The translations under genes and the position numbers were made by a program. DNA of 64,000 nucleotides from Phytobacter diazotrophicus (GTDB taxonomy: Bacteria; Pseudomonadota; Gammaproteobacteria; Enterobacterales; Enterobacteriaceae), in NCBI GenBank assembly GCA_004346725.1, contig SMDE01000010.1, positions 165,845-229,844 on the forward strand. The letters are read 5' to 3'. The notes under the pieces were generated by a model that worked only from the letters and a program-made list of their open reading frames with translations, did no database searches and was not told the origin of the DNA. Each line of letters starts with the position of its first letter. Position 1 is the first letter of the stretch. Below, one piece after another: positions 34,532-44,002 of the stretch.

Positions 34532-36292
34532 TTAATTCGACCAAAAGGCACGTTTGGCCCGTTGTAATTTTTCGTAAGCCGCTAACAAGCCCTGATGCGC
34601 CGGAAACGCCGTCAGTGAACCATCCGCTGCCTGCAGACCATAGAAAGGCGCTTCTCCGCTTAGCGCCGCGCTGGCCGCTTCAACCGCATCTGCACCGTAC
34701 ATGCGCACAAAAGCATTCAGATATTGCAGCGGCTGACGCTCTTCTTCCTGAGACAGTTGCAACAGCGTTTGCAAGCAGCGGTAATAATTGATGCGCTCAG
34801 CGCTAAAGACCGAACCGTTGAATTCAATTGTCCATTCCGTCCACGAGAGCGCCTGATCAAGGTCGCCACCCGCCAGCGCGAGCATCGCTTTCAGTTCGCC
34901 AATACGCAGCGTAAACCAGCCATTGTCTTTACCGGTCGCCACACCCAGCAGCTCCCGGACGCGGGTGAAATCGTCATGACCTTCTTCATCAAGCTGATCG
35001 ATAAGATTCAGGTAGTCTTCTTTTTCCCACTCGCTGCCTGGCAGAGAGAGGATTGTTTCACGCAGATGGCTGCCCATGCTGTTGTTTGCCAGCCAGAGAT
35101 CTTCCGCCGGATAAATATCTGACATGCCCGGAACCAGGATGCGGCAGGCGTAAACGCCCAGATGCTCGTAGTCGGCGATGTACACTTCTTTATCTTCTGC
35201 ATTGAAGATGGCCATCAGGGTGGCAAACTCTTCTTCGGTTGTTCCGGCAAAGCTCCAGTCAGCAAACGGGTAGTCTGCATCCTGCTTGAACAGATCCCAG
35301 GAGATCGAACCGCTGGAGTCGATAAAGTGCGTTTCGAGGTTGGTATGCTCTGCGACTTCTTCATCATCAAACGTCGGCGGGGTAAAGACATCCAGATCTT
35401 TCAGGCTGCGGCCCTGCAGCAGTTCGGTCACGGTACGTTCGAGTGCCACGCCAAAATCCGGGTGTGCGCCGAATGAGGCAAAGCAGGTGCCGTTAGCCGG
35501 GTTAAACAGGACAACGCAAATCACCGGATATTGACCGCCCAGCGAGCCATCATAGGCAAAAATCGGGAAACCTTCGGCTTCCAGTTTCTCAATAGATGCC
35601 ACAACGCCAGGATAGCGTGCAAGAACCTCGGCAGGAATTTCAGGCAGGCTGATACGTTCGCTGATGATACGGTTTTTAATATGACGTTCGAAAACCTCGG
35701 ACAAACCCTGGACGCGAGCTTCATTACGGGTATTGCCCGCTGACATGCCATTGGAGACATACAGGTTACCGACGATATTCATCGGAATATAGACGGTTTG
35801 TTCATCTGACTGGCGGGTAAAGGGCAGGGCGCAAATCCCGCGTTCTTCATTGCCGGACTGCAGATCGATCAGCATGCCTGCCGTCAGTTCGTTTTCCGGA
35901 TCGTAAAATGCGCGCAGACGCGGATCGAGAATGCCTTCCGGCAGTGTGTCGTCTTCGGTCAGCGGGAACCATTTCTCATTTGGATAATGGACGAATGGAC
36001 CATTAGCCACTTCATCACCCAGCCAGAAATCGGCAAAAAAATAGTTAGTGGACAGACGCTCAAAATATTCACCCAGCGCAGATGCCAGTGCCGCCTTTTT
36101 GGTTGCGCCTTTACCGTTAGTAAAGCACAGCGCGCAGTCTTTATCGCGAATGTGCACGGACCAGACGTTCGGTACCGGGTTTAGCCAGGAAGCTTCTTCA
36201 ATATTGAAGCCGAGGTCGAGCAGTTTTTGCTGGAAGCGAGCGATGGAATCTTCCAGTGCGGCGTCTTTGCCGGGGATATAGGTTTGCGTCAT
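34532..36292 (-). CDS. ycaO: YcaO: ribosomal S12 methylthiotransferase accessory factor
   Basis: YcaO-domain proteins bind ATP and activate amide backbones. E. coli YcaO is linked to beta-methylthiolation of ribosomal protein S12 with RimO. The 586-residue protein starts MTQTYIPGKDAALED at 36292; an upstream in-frame ATG at 36328 is not in the family. The YcaO domain covers about residues 50-400 (TNGKGATKKAALASALGEYFERLS; NTRNEARVQGLSEVFERH). A helical C-terminal part, described as TPR-like in this group, follows. There is no leader peptide gene, oxidase or protease nearby, so a peptide-antibiotic cluster is not indicated. It precedes focA on the same strand. Confidence 0.95.
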   Translation of the reverse strand: MTQTYIPGKDAALEDSIARFQQKLLDLGFNIEEASWLNPVPNVWSVHIRDKDCALCFTNGKGATKKAALASALGEYFERLSTNYFFADFWLGDEVANGPFVHYPNEKWFPLTEDDTLPEGILDPRLRAFYDPENELTAGMLIDLQSGNEERGICALPFTRQSDEQTVYIPMNIVGNLYVSNGMSAGNTRNEARVQGLSEVFERHIKNRIISERISLPEIPAEVLARYPGVVASIEKLEAEGFPIFAYDGSLGGQYPVICVVLFNPANGTCFASFGAHPDFGVALERTVTELLQGRSLKDLDVFTPPTFDDEEVAEHTNLETHFIDSSGSISWDLFKQDADYPFADWSFAGTTEEEFATLMAIFNAEDKEVYIADYEHLGVYACRILVPGMSDIYPAEDLWLANNSMGSHLRETILSLPGSEWEKEDYLNLIDQLDEEGHDDFTRVRELLGVATGKDNGWFTLRIGELKAMLALAGGDLDQALSWTEWTIEFNGSVFSAERINYYRCLQTLLQLSQEEERQPLQYLNAFVRMYGADAVEAASAALSGEAPFYGLQAADGSLTAFPAHQGLLAAYEKLQRAKRAFWSN

Positions 36293-36429
36293 AGCAGTCA
36301 CTTTTTTGTACGTAAAGCGGGCAATCATACGGGTTTTACGTGACTGACGCTATCTTCGGGACCCGGTCTGCGAAAATAAAACTTTTGACTATCATTAATG
36401 AACCTAACTTGTTGTTCGGACATAAAAAA

Positions 36430-37122
36430 ATGAAAGCGTTTGATCTCCAACGCATGGCGTTGGATAAGGTTCCTCTGGAGTTTCTTGGCGAAGTGGCGCT
36501 TCGCAGCCTCTATACCTTTGTTTTGGTCTTTATATTTCTCAAAATCACGGGGCGGCGCGGCGTGCGTCAGATGTCGCTCTTTGAAGTATTAATCATCCTG
36601 ACATTAGGCTCAGCGGCAGGCGACGTTGCGTTTTATGACGATGTGCCCATGCTTCCGGTTCTGGTGGTATTTGTTACCCTGGCCGTACTGTACCGCTTAG
36701 TGATGTGGTTCATGACGCACAGCGAGAAACTGGAGGATCTGCTGGAAGGTAAGCCTGCCATCATTATTCACGAAGGGGAGTTTGTCTGGGAGAAATTAGA
36801 TAAGCAGAACATGACGGAATTTGAATTCTTTATGGAACTACGCATCCGTGGCGTCGATCATCTTGGTCAGGTGAGGCTGGCTATCCTGGAGACCAATGGT
36901 CAACTGAGTGTCTTTTACTATACGGATGAGGATGTAAAACCGGGTCTGTGTATTTTGCCTAAGGCATTTTCTGAACGTTTCACTACCATACCGGAAGCGG
37001 GAGACTACGCCTGCGTTCAATGCAGTAAAATCATTGCCATGCCGGCGGGTTGCCATCAATTATGTCCGCGTTGTGCAAATCCAGAATGGTCGAAGGCCAG
37101 TCGGGGAATTCGGGTAACGTGA
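36430..37122 (+). CDS. ycaP: Inner-membrane protein YcaP (DUF421/YetF family)
   Basis: This 230-residue protein starts MKAFDLQRMALDK. It has three N-terminal hydrophobic helices (about residues 20-95), with the family motif KITGRRGVRQMSLFEVLIILTLG. A cytoplasmic domain follows (LEGKPAIIIHEGEF, MTEFEFFMELRIRGVD). The C terminus has two CxxC pairs (CVQC, CPRC) that look like a small zinc site. The function is unknown. It diverges from ycaO. An in-frame start at 36340 would add 30 residues that the E. coli protein lacks. Confidence 0.9.
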   Translation: MKAFDLQRMALDKVPLEFLGEVALRSLYTFVLVFIFLKITGRRGVRQMSLFEVLIILTLGSAAGDVAFYDDVPMLPVLVVFVTLAVLYRLVMWFMTHSEKLEDLLEGKPAIIIHEGEFVWEKLDKQNMTEFEFFMELRIRGVDHLGQVRLAILETNGQLSVFYYTDEDVKPGLCILPKAFSERFTTIPEAGDYACVQCSKIIAMPAGCHQLCPRCANPEWSKASRGIRVT

Positions 37123-37284
37123 TAGCCATTATGTCGGTTTTATGACGATTCAGCGGAAGAATGTTTTGTGTGACAGCGACCGCATATTTGGGGTCATAAG
37201 TTTTAGACATTGCGGCGCGTGTCACTGAATGATAAAACCGATATCCACTGTTATAACTTATTGCTTTTAGCGTGGTGAGGGGAA
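37123..37284 (+). promoter_or_regulatory. serC upstream region
   Basis: A perfect 10-bp inverted repeat, TCGGTTTTAT (37134-37143) and ATAAAACCGA (37232-37241), brackets most of this gap. TATAAC at 37252-37257 is a possible -10 for serC without a clear -35. The Shine-Dalgarno GTGAGGGGA precedes the start. Confidence 0.4.
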
Positions 37285-38373
37285 ATGGCTCAGGTCTTTA
37301 ATTTCAGTTCAGGTCCGGCAATGTTACCGGCAGATGTACTTAAACAGGCTCAACAGGAACTTTGTGACTGGCATGGTCTTGGTACATCAGTGATGGAAAT
37401 CAGCCACCGTGGTAAAGAATTTATTCAGGTGGCTGAGGAAGCAGAAAAGGATTTTCGCGATCTGCTGAATATTCCCTCGAACTACAAAGTTTTGTTCTGC
37501 CATGGCGGCGGCCGTGGTCAGTTTGCCGGTATACCGTTGAACATCCTCGGTGATAAAACCACTGCAGATTATGTTGACGCAGGTTACTGGGCGGCGAGTG
37601 CAATCAAAGAAGCAAAAAAATACTGCTCCCCAAATGTTATCGACGCAAAAATCTCTGTTGAGGGGCTGCGTGGTGTGAAGCCAATGAGCGAGTGGCAACT
37701 GAGCGATAACAGCGCCTATTTGCACTTCTGCCCGAACGAAACCATTGACGGTATTGCCATCAATGAAACGCCGAACTTTGCGGCCGATGTTGTTGTAACG
37801 GCGGATCTCTCTTCCACTATTCTGTCCACTCCGCTGGATGTTTCCCGCTACGGTGTGATTTATGCCGGTGCGCAGAAAAATATCGGCCCGGCAGGCTTAA
37901 CGCTGGTGATCGTTCGTGAGGATTTGCTGGGTAAAGCGCATCAATCTTGCCCTTCAATTCTGGATTACACCATCCTGGCGGAAAATGACTCCATGTTTAA
38001 CACGCCGCCGACGTTTGCCTGGTATCTTGCTGGCCTCGTCTTCAAATGGCTGAAAAACAACGGCGGCGTTGCAGCCATGGACCGTATTAATCAGCAAAAA
38101 GCTGATCTGCTCTATGGTGTCATTGATAAAAGCGATTTCTACCGTAACGATGTTGCCAAAGCGAACCGTTCTCGCATGAACGTTCCGTTCCAGTTGGCTG
38201 ACAACGCGCTCGACAAAGTTTTTCTGGAAGAGTCGCTGGCGGCAGGGCTGCATGCACTGAAAGGCCACCGTGTGGTTGGGGGTATGCGTGCCTCTATCTA
38301 TAATGCGATGCCGCTGGAAGGCGTAAAAGCGCTGACCGACTTTATGGCTGACTTCGAACGTCGCCACGGCTAA
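37285..38373 (+). CDS. serC: Phosphoserine aminotransferase
   Basis: SerC makes 3-phosphoserine in serine synthesis and acts in pyridoxal-phosphate synthesis. The 362-residue class V aminotransferase starts [15 protein letters not shown] and has the PLP lysine in [11 protein letters not shown] (near 198), plus the phosphate-binding CHGGGRGQF. The length matches E. coli. It is followed by aroA in a conserved mixed-function operon, with an attenuator-like terminator in between. Confidence 0.98.
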   Translation: MAQVFNFSSGPAMLPADVLKQAQQELCDWHGLGTSVMEISHRGKEFIQVAEEAEKDFRDLLNIPSNYKVLFCHGGGRGQFAGIPLNILGDKTTADYVDAGYWAASAIKEAKKYCSPNVIDAKISVEGLRGVKPMSEWQLSDNSAYLHFCPNETIDGIAINETPNFAADVVVTADLSSTILSTPLDVSRYGVIYAGAQKNIGPAGLTLVIVREDLLGKAHQSCPSILDYTILAENDSMFNTPPTFAWYLAGLVFKWLKNNGGVAAMDRINQQKADLLYGVIDKSDFYRNDVAKANRSRMNVPFQLADNALDKVFLEESLAAGLHALKGHRVVGGMRASIYNAMPLEGVKALTDFMADFERRHG

Positions 38374-38389
38374 ATTTGGCTTGCCCCGT

Positions 38390-38418
38390 ACCCCCGTAGC
38401 CTGGCTGCGGGGGTTTTT
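38390..38418 (+). terminator. serC-aroA intercistronic terminator
   Basis: CCCCCG and CGGGGG arms (38391-38396, 38408-38413) with an imperfect inner stem are followed by TTTTTATT. It lies in the 71-bp gap between serC and aroA, so aroA expression probably depends on read-through. Confidence 0.8.
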
Positions 38419-38444
38419 ATTCTGTTTGTTGAGAGTTGAGTTTC

Positions 38445-39728
38445 ATGGAATCCCTGACGTTACAACCCATCGCGCGGGTAGATGGCACCATTAATCTGCC
38501 TGGTTCAAAAAGTGTTTCCAACCGCGCCTTGTTGCTGGCCGCCTTCGCACAGGGCACCACCGTTCTGACCAATCTTCTGGACAGCGACGATGTGCGCCAT
38601 ATGCTCAATGCGCTCAGTGCGTTGGGAGTTTCCTTCACGCTGTCTGCGGATCGTACCCGCTGTGAAGTAACCGGCGTCGGTGGACCGTTAACGGCGGAAA
38701 AACCGCTGGAATTATTCCTGGGTAATGCAGGTACGGCAATGCGACCGTTGGCAGCAGCGCTGTGCCTTGGCAACAATGACATTGTCCTGACCGGCGAACC
38801 GCGCATGAAAGAACGTCCGATTGGCCATCTGGTGGATGCGCTACGGCAGGGCGGCGCGCAGATTGATTATCTGGAACAGGAAAATTATCCGCCTCTGCGT
38901 CTGCGCGGCGGGTTCAGCGGCGGCGTCGTCGAGGTTGACGGCAGTGTATCGAGCCAGTTTTTGACTGCATTGCTGATGACCGCTCCGCTTGCAACGCAGG
39001 ATACCGTTATCTCCATTAAAGGAGACCTGGTTTCCAAGCCCTATATCGACATTACGTTGCATCTGATGAACACTTTCGGTGTCGAGGTTGAAAATCAGCA
39101 ATATCAGCGCTTTGTCGTGCGTGGTAAGCAGCAGTACATCTCTCCGGGGCACTATCTGGTAGAAGGTGATGCGTCCTCTGCCTCCTATTTCCTGGCGGCC
39201 GGCGCGATTAAAGGCGGCACGGTGAAAGTCACCGGTATTGGGCGCAACAGCGTGCAGGGCGATATTCGTTTTGCCGACGTACTGGAAAAAATGGGTGCGC
39301 AGGTTGTCTGGGGTGATGATTTTATTTCTTGTACGCACGGTGAACTGAACGCCATTGATATGGATATGAACCATATTCCTGATGCGGCGATGACCATTGC
39401 GACGGCGGCGTTATTTGCGCGCGGTACTACCACGATGCGTAACATCTATAACTGGCGCGTTAAAGAAACCGACCGTCTTTTTGCCATGGCGACAGAACTG
39501 CGTAAAGTCGGCGCCGAGGTGGAGGAGGGTGAAGATTATATTCGCGTAACCCCACCTGCCCACATTCAGTATGCGGAAATAGGCACCTATAATGACCACC
39601 GTATGGCAATGTGCTTCTCGCTGGTGGCGTTGTCGGATACACCTGTCACGATCCTCGATCCGAAATGTACCGCCAAAACATTCCCTGACTATTTCGAGCA
39701 ACTGGCGCGTATCAGTACGCTTGCCTGA
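38445..39728 (+). CDS. aroA: EPSP synthase (3-phosphoshikimate 1-carboxyvinyltransferase)
   Basis: AroA joins shikimate 3-phosphate with PEP in the shikimate (aromatic amino acid) pathway. The 427-residue enzyme starts [20 protein letters not shown] at 38445; an ATG three codons upstream is out of line with the family. Active-site signatures are [33 protein letters not shown] and [17 protein letters not shown]. These are those of the class I, glyphosate-sensitive enterobacterial type. A terminator lies at 39754-39783. Confidence 0.98.
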   Translation: MESLTLQPIARVDGTINLPGSKSVSNRALLLAAFAQGTTVLTNLLDSDDVRHMLNALSALGVSFTLSADRTRCEVTGVGGPLTAEKPLELFLGNAGTAMRPLAAALCLGNNDIVLTGEPRMKERPIGHLVDALRQGGAQIDYLEQENYPPLRLRGGFSGGVVEVDGSVSSQFLTALLMTAPLATQDTVISIKGDLVSKPYIDITLHLMNTFGVEVENQQYQRFVVRGKQQYISPGHYLVEGDASSASYFLAAGAIKGGTVKVTGIGRNSVQGDIRFADVLEKMGAQVVWGDDFISCTHGELNAIDMDMNHIPDAAMTIATAALFARGTTTMRNIYNWRVKETDRLFAMATELRKVGAEVEEGEDYIRVTPPAHIQYAEIGTYNDHRMAMCFSLVALSDTPVTILDPKCTAKTFPDYFEQLARISTLA

Positions 39729-39753
39729 TTCTGTTCCTGTTGCTTTGCTGCTG

Positions 39754-39783
39754 ACGCCGACTTTTGTCGGCGTTGTTGTTTTC
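39754..39783 (+). terminator. aroA intrinsic terminator
   Basis: ACGCCGAC-TTTT-GTCGGCGT followed by TGTTGTTTT begins 25 nt after the aroA stop. Confidence 0.85.
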
Positions 39784-39886
39784 TCCGCCTTGCTGCCTTC
39801 CCCATTGAATGCTATTTTTGCGTATCATCTTAATATAAGGTGATGATTTATATATATTTTATATGTTTAATCAACGGATGATTCAC

Positions 39887-40645
39887 ATGACAAATACAAA
39901 GAAACTTCTGGCATTAGCCGTGGCAGCGGTAGTGCTGGTAGGTTGCAAAAATATGAATGCTAATATGCTTGCCAGCTCGGGTGTCTCTGCCTTTAAAGCG
40001 GCAACATTATCGGATGCTGATGTCAAAGCGCTGTCGAACGATGCCTGTAAGCAGATGGATGCCACCAACAAAGTGGCGGGCGCATCAAGTAAATATACAA
40101 AACGCCTGAATACAATAGCGAAAGCATTGGGCAACAATGCCGACGGTACGCCTGTTAATTATAAAGTCTATTTAACGTCGGATGTGAATGCCTGGGCAAT
40201 GGCGAACGGCTGCGTTCGTGTTTACAGTGGCCTGATGGACATGATGACAGATAACGAAGTCGAGGCGGTTCTGGGTCATGAGCTTGGGCATGTGGCGCTG
40301 GGCCATTCGAAGAAAGCCATGCAGGCTGAATACGCGACGATTGCCGCCCGTGATGCGATTTCTGCGACCAGCGGCGTTGCGGCGCAGTTGTCCCGCTCAC
40401 AGCTGGGGGATTTGGCAAATGGCGTTATCAATTCCGCATTTTCTCGCAGTCAGGAGTCGGATTCGGATGATTTTTCCTATGATTTGCTGAAAAAACGCGG
40501 CATTAAAACACAAGGGCTGGTGACCAGTTTTGAAAAACTGGCGAAAATGGACTCCGGCCACGCGAAGTCACTGTTCGATTCTCACCCGCCATCAGCGGAG
40601 CGCGCGCAGCACATTCGTGATCGTATCGCCGCAGATAAAAAGTAA
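39887..40645 (+). CDS. ycaL: M48-family metalloprotease lipoprotein YcaL
   Basis: This 252-residue periplasmic lipoprotein has a signal peptide ending in the lipobox LVGC (Cys20 if translation starts at 39887) and the zinc-protease motif HELGH (131-135), with later glutamates for the third ligand. In E. coli, YcaL works with BepA-like proteases in degrading stalled LptD on the BAM complex. The protein differs noticeably from E. coli YcaL in its first 60 residues. Starts at 39863 and 39878 are also in frame; 39887 gives the best signal peptide and has GGA 8 nt upstream. Confidence 0.93.
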   Translation: MTNTKKLLALAVAAVVLVGCKNMNANMLASSGVSAFKAATLSDADVKALSNDACKQMDATNKVAGASSKYTKRLNTIAKALGNNADGTPVNYKVYLTSDVNAWAMANGCVRVYSGLMDMMTDNEVEAVLGHELGHVALGHSKKAMQAEYATIAARDAISATSGVAAQLSRSQLGDLANGVINSAFSRSQESDSDDFSYDLLKKRGIKTQGLVTSFEKLAKMDSGHAKSLFDSHPPSAERAQHIRDRIAADKK

Positions 40646-40660
40646 ATAATTGTCACTTTC

Positions 40661-40681
40661 GGGCTGGTAATCCTCCAGCCC
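40661..40681 (+). terminator. Hairpin after ycaL
   Basis: GGGCTGG and CCAGCCC arms are followed by CTCTATAATT. It is a weak terminator candidate because the T-run is poor. Confidence 0.45.
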
Positions 40682-40766
40682 CTCTATAATTGCGCAAACC
40701 TTCTTCACTCAGCACGATTCATCCCGTTATTTATACCTGGTAGTAACGGTCATTGACGTTGCAGCG

Positions 40767-40772
40767 TATAAT
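40767..40772 (+). promoter_or_regulatory. cmk promoter -10 with GC-rich discriminator
   Basis: A perfect TATAAT is followed directly by GCGCGGCG, the discriminator type of stringently controlled promoters. The -35 is weak. It lies 46 nt before the cmk ATG. Confidence 0.55.
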
Positions 40773-40817
40773 GCGCGGCGTTTACGTTAACGGTATGCCT
40801 TTATGAAGGAGAAAAAG

Positions 40818-41501
40818 ATGGCGGCAATTGCCCCGGTAATCACCATTGATGGGCCTAGCGGTGCGGGGAAAGGCACTCTGTGCAAGGCAATGGCGGAAGC
40901 GTTGCAATGGCATCTACTGGATTCAGGCGCAATCTATCGTGTGCTGGCGCTGGCGGCGCTGCACCACCATGTTGATGTCACCTCAGAAGACGTACTGGTT
41001 CCGCTGGCAGCGCATCTCGACGTACGTTTTGTCTCGACTGACGGCAACCTTGAAGTGATTCTTGAAGGTGAGGACGTGAGCGGTGAAATTCGTACGCAGG
41101 AAGTCGCTAATGCAGCATCGCAGGTTGCGGCTTTTCCACGCGTGCGTGAGGCTCTGTTACGTCGTCAGCGCGCTTTTCGTGAAGCGCCGGGCCTTATCGC
41201 CGACGGGCGCGATATGGGAACCGTCGTATTCCCCGATGCGCCAGTGAAAATTTTTCTTGACGCCTCTTCCGAAGAGCGTGCGCACCGCCGCATGCTACAG
41301 TTGCAGGAAAAGGGGTTTAGTGTTAATTTTGATCGCCTTTTATCCGAGATAAAAGAGCGCGATGACCGCGATCGTAACCGCGCCGTCGCCCCACTTGTTC
41401 CTGCAGAAGATGCTTTAGTGCTGGATTCCACCAGTTTAACTATTGAGCAAGTGATTGAAAAAGCGCTACAATATGCGCGCCAAAAACTGGCGCTCGCGTA
41501 A
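40818..41501 (+). CDS. cmk: Cytidylate kinase
   Basis: Cmk phosphorylates CMP and dCMP, recycling pyrimidines for RNA, DNA and lipid synthesis. The 227-residue protein has the P-loop GPSGAGKGT (12-20) and the LID-like [19 protein letters not shown] region. The start is [15 protein letters not shown] at 40818, behind GAAGGAG; an ATG five codons upstream is also in frame. It sits before rpsA, as in other gammaproteobacteria, and the two are co-transcribed in E. coli. Confidence 0.97.
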   Translation: MAAIAPVITIDGPSGAGKGTLCKAMAEALQWHLLDSGAIYRVLALAALHHHVDVTSEDVLVPLAAHLDVRFVSTDGNLEVILEGEDVSGEIRTQEVANAASQVAAFPRVREALLRRQRAFREAPGLIADGRDMGTVVFPDAPVKIFLDASSEERAHRRMLQLQEKGFSVNFDRLLSEIKERDDRDRNRAVAPLVPAEDALVLDSTSLTIEQVIEKALQYARQKLALA

Positions 41502-41612
41502 TCGCGACAGAATTAGTAGTACCCCCGCTGCAAAGGATTGACGGCGGGTATGTGAAACAACCCCATCCGGCACGGAGCCAGGTGGACGTTAATATTAACC
41601 TGAAGATTAAAC
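41502..41612 (+). promoter_or_regulatory. rpsA translational leader
   Basis: This 111-nt leader contains stems with GGA in their loops: CCCGCTGC/ACGGCGGG around AAAGGATTG, and CCGGC-ACGGA-GCCAGG. There is no strong Shine-Dalgarno before the ATG. This is the arrangement of the folded rpsA initiation region that S1 itself represses in E. coli. Confidence 0.7.
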
Positions 41613-43286
41613 ATGACTGAATCTTTTGCTCAACTGTTTGAAGAATCCTTAAAAGAAATCGAAACCCGCCCGGGTTCCATCGTTCGTGGTGTTGTTGTTG
41701 CTATCGACAAAGACGTAGTACTGGTTGACGCCGGTCTGAAATCTGAGTCTGCCATTCCGGCTGAGCAGTTCAAAAACGCCCAGGGCGAACTGGAAATCCA
41801 GGTTGGCGACGAAGTTGACGTTGCTCTGGATGCAGTAGAAGACGGCTTCGGTGAAACCCTGCTGTCCCGTGAGAAAGCTAAACGTCACGAAGCTTGGATC
41901 ACGCTGGAAAAAGCGTACGAAGAAGCTGAAACTGTTACCGGTGTTATCAACGGCAAAGTCAAAGGCGGCTTCACTGTTGAGCTGAACGGTATTCGCGCGT
42001 TCCTGCCAGGTTCTCTGGTAGACGTTCGTCCGGTTCGCGACACGCTGCACCTGGAAGGCAAAGAGCTTGAATTCAAAGTCATCAAGCTGGACCAGAAGCG
42101 TAACAACGTTGTTGTTTCTCGTCGTGCCGTTATCGAATCCGAGAACAGCGCTGAACGTGATCAACTGCTGGAAAACCTGCAAGAAGGCATGGAAGTTAAA
42201 GGTATCGTTAAGAACCTCACTGACTACGGTGCATTCGTTGATCTGGGTGGCGTTGACGGCCTGCTGCACATCACTGACATGGCCTGGAAACGCGTTAAGC
42301 ATCCGAGCGAAATCGTCAACGTGGGCGACGAAATCACTGTTAAAGTGCTGAAGTTCGACCGCGAGCGTACCCGTGTATCTCTGGGCCTGAAACAGCTGGG
42401 CGAAGATCCGTGGGTTGCTATCGCTAAACGTTACCCGGAAGGTACTAAACTGACCGGTCGCGTAACCAACCTGACTGACTACGGCTGCTTCGTTGAAATC
42501 GAAGAAGGCGTTGAAGGCCTGGTACACGTTTCCGAAATGGACTGGACCAACAAAAACATCCACCCATCCAAAGTTGTTAACGTTGGTGACGTAGTGGAAG
42601 TTATGGTTCTGGATATCGACGAAGAACGTCGTCGTATCTCCCTGGGCCTGAAACAGTGCAAAGCTAACCCGTGGCAGCAGTTCGCGGAAACCCACAACAA
42701 GGGTGACCGTGTTGAAGGTAAAATCAAGTCTATCACTGACTTCGGTATCTTCATCGGCCTGGACGGCGGCATCGACGGTCTGGTTCACCTGTCTGACATC
42801 TCCTGGAACGTTGCAGGCGAAGAAGCAGTTCGTGAATACAAAAAAGGCGACGAAATCGCAGCTGTTGTTCTGCAGGTTGACGCAGAGCGTGAGCGTATCT
42901 CTCTGGGCGTTAAACAGCTCGCAGAAGATCCGTTCAACAACTACGTTGCTCTGAACAAGAAAGGCGCGATCGTAACCGGTAAAGTAACTGCAGTTGACGC
43001 GAAAGGCGCAACCGTAGAACTGGCTGACGGTGTTGAAGGTTACCTGCGTGCTTCTGAAGCATCCCGTGACCGCGTTGAAGACGCAACTCTGGTTCTGAAC
43101 GTAGGCGACGACGTTGAAGCTAAATTCACCGGCGTTGATCGTAAAAACCGTGTAGTTAGCCTGTCTGTTCGTGCTAAAGACGAAGCTGACGAGAAAGATG
43201 CTATCGCAACTGTTAACAACAAACAGGAAGACGGCAACTTCTCCAACGCTATGGCAGAAGCCTTCAAAGCAGCTAAAGGCGAGTAA
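41613..43286 (+). CDS. rpsA: 30S ribosomal protein S1
   Basis: S1 is the largest ribosomal protein; it binds mRNA leaders and helps unfold them. The 557-residue acidic protein has six S1 OB-fold repeats. The first two bind the ribosome and the later ones bind RNA ([60 protein letters not shown]). Codon use is extremely biased, as expected for a top-expressed gene. It is followed after 217 nt by ihfB. Confidence 0.99.
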   Translation: MTESFAQLFEESLKEIETRPGSIVRGVVVAIDKDVVLVDAGLKSESAIPAEQFKNAQGELEIQVGDEVDVALDAVEDGFGETLLSREKAKRHEAWITLEKAYEEAETVTGVINGKVKGGFTVELNGIRAFLPGSLVDVRPVRDTLHLEGKELEFKVIKLDQKRNNVVVSRRAVIESENSAERDQLLENLQEGMEVKGIVKNLTDYGAFVDLGGVDGLLHITDMAWKRVKHPSEIVNVGDEITVKVLKFDRERTRVSLGLKQLGEDPWVAIAKRYPEGTKLTGRVTNLTDYGCFVEIEEGVEGLVHVSEMDWTNKNIHPSKVVNVGDVVEVMVLDIDEERRRISLGLKQCKANPWQQFAETHNKGDRVEGKIKSITDFGIFIGLDGGIDGLVHLSDISWNVAGEEAVREYKKGDEIAAVVLQVDAERERISLGVKQLAEDPFNNYVALNKKGAIVTGKVTAVDAKGATVELADGVEGYLRASEASRDRVEDATLVLNVGDDVEAKFTGVDRKNRVVSLSVRAKDEADEKDAIATVNNKQEDGNFSNAMAEAFKAAKGE

Positions 43287-43398
43287 TATTTCGCCATACT
43301 TTGGACTGCCAGATGGCTGTTAGTACATCGCCTCGGTAAATTGCCGGGGCGATATTGCGAAGCAATGGTGTCTGACACGCGAAGTATGATGAGTATAC

Positions 43399-43427
43399 TT
43401 GACAGATTACAGATTTCGTCCTGTAAT
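43399..43427 (+). promoter_or_regulatory. ihfB promoter with overlapping dyad
   Basis: TTGACA (43399-43404), a 17-nt spacer and TGTAAT (43422-43427) form a strong sigma-70 promoter. A perfect inverted repeat, GATTACAG (43405-43412) and CTGTAATC (43421-43428), covers the spacer and -10, so it could be an operator. Confidence 0.75.
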
Positions 43428-43435
43428 CAAGCACA

Positions 43436-43457
43436 AAGGGCGGCTACGGCCGCCCTT
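43436..43457 (+). terminator. Hairpin after the ihfB promoter
   Basis: AAGGGCGGC-TACG-GCCGCCCTT is followed only by GTTC. It may end rpsA transcripts. It also forms the first bases of RNA from the ihfB promoter, where it could protect the 5' end. Confidence 0.6.
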
Positions 43458-43503
43458 GTTCAAGCTGTTAAGCTAATTTGCCCTGAAGGAAACCGGAGGA
43501 ATC

Positions 43504-43791
43504 ATGACCAAGTCAGAATTGATTGAAAGACTTGCCAGCCAGCAATCGCACATTCCCGCGAAAGCGGTGGAAGACGCGGTGAAAGAGATGCTGGAGCATA
43601 TGGCCTCTACTCTTGCCCAGGGTGAGCGTATTGAGATCCGCGGTTTCGGCAGTTTTTCTCTGCACTATCGTGCACCCCGCACCGGACGTAATCCGAAAAC
43701 GGGCGATAAAGTGGATCTGGAAGGGAAATACGTTCCGCACTTTAAGCCGGGTAAAGAATTACGTGACCGCGCCAATATTTATGAAGGTTAA
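43504..43791 (+). CDS. ihfB: Integration host factor beta subunit
   Basis: IHF-beta pairs with IHF-alpha (not in this window) to bend DNA sharply at specific sites, acting in recombination, replication and transcription. The 95-residue protein has the DNABII fold and the DNA-intercalating proline arm ([17 protein letters not shown]). It ends ANIYEG, one residue longer than E. coli IHF-beta. The Shine-Dalgarno CCGGAGGAATC precedes the ATG. An IHF-like site is present at focA in the same window. Confidence 0.98.
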   Translation: MTKSELIERLASQQSHIPAKAVEDAVKEMLEHMASTLAQGERIEIRGFGSFSLHYRAPRTGRNPKTGDKVDLEGKYVPHFKPGKELRDRANIYEG

Positions 43792-43823
43792 GTTTTAATC
43801 TGTATTGAAACCTAATCATCGTG

Positions 43824-43847
43824 AAAAGCACCGACAGGTGCTTTTTT
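43824..43847 (+). terminator. ihfB intrinsic terminator
   Basis: AAAAGCACC-GACA-GGTGCTTTTTT lies 33 nt after the ihfB stop. Confidence 0.93.
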
Positions 43848-44002
43848 CATTTCTGGTCCCTGCATCCTGGAAAGCTGCTCGCAAAATGCGTGTTTTTAGA
43901 TGCAAGCGCGTTTAAATCTGCCCACCCTCGCCGCAAAACAAGAAAATCATGCCAGACGGCATACGTAACGCTGGTCACACTTCCCGTAACAAGGAGGTGG
44001 GC

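Noticed and set aside
34532..36292. YcaO as part of a ribosomal-peptide antibiotic cluster
   Set aside because: No precursor peptide, dehydrogenase, protease or exporter lies next to it, and the gene is the conserved enterobacterial ycaO linked to S12 modification.
40753..40758. TTGACG as the -35 of the cmk promoter
   Set aside because: It lies only 8 nt from the TATAAT, too near to be its -35 element.
41649..42788. A 379-codon frame antisense to rpsA
   Set aside because: Same codon-bias effect inside a highly expressed ribosomal protein gene.
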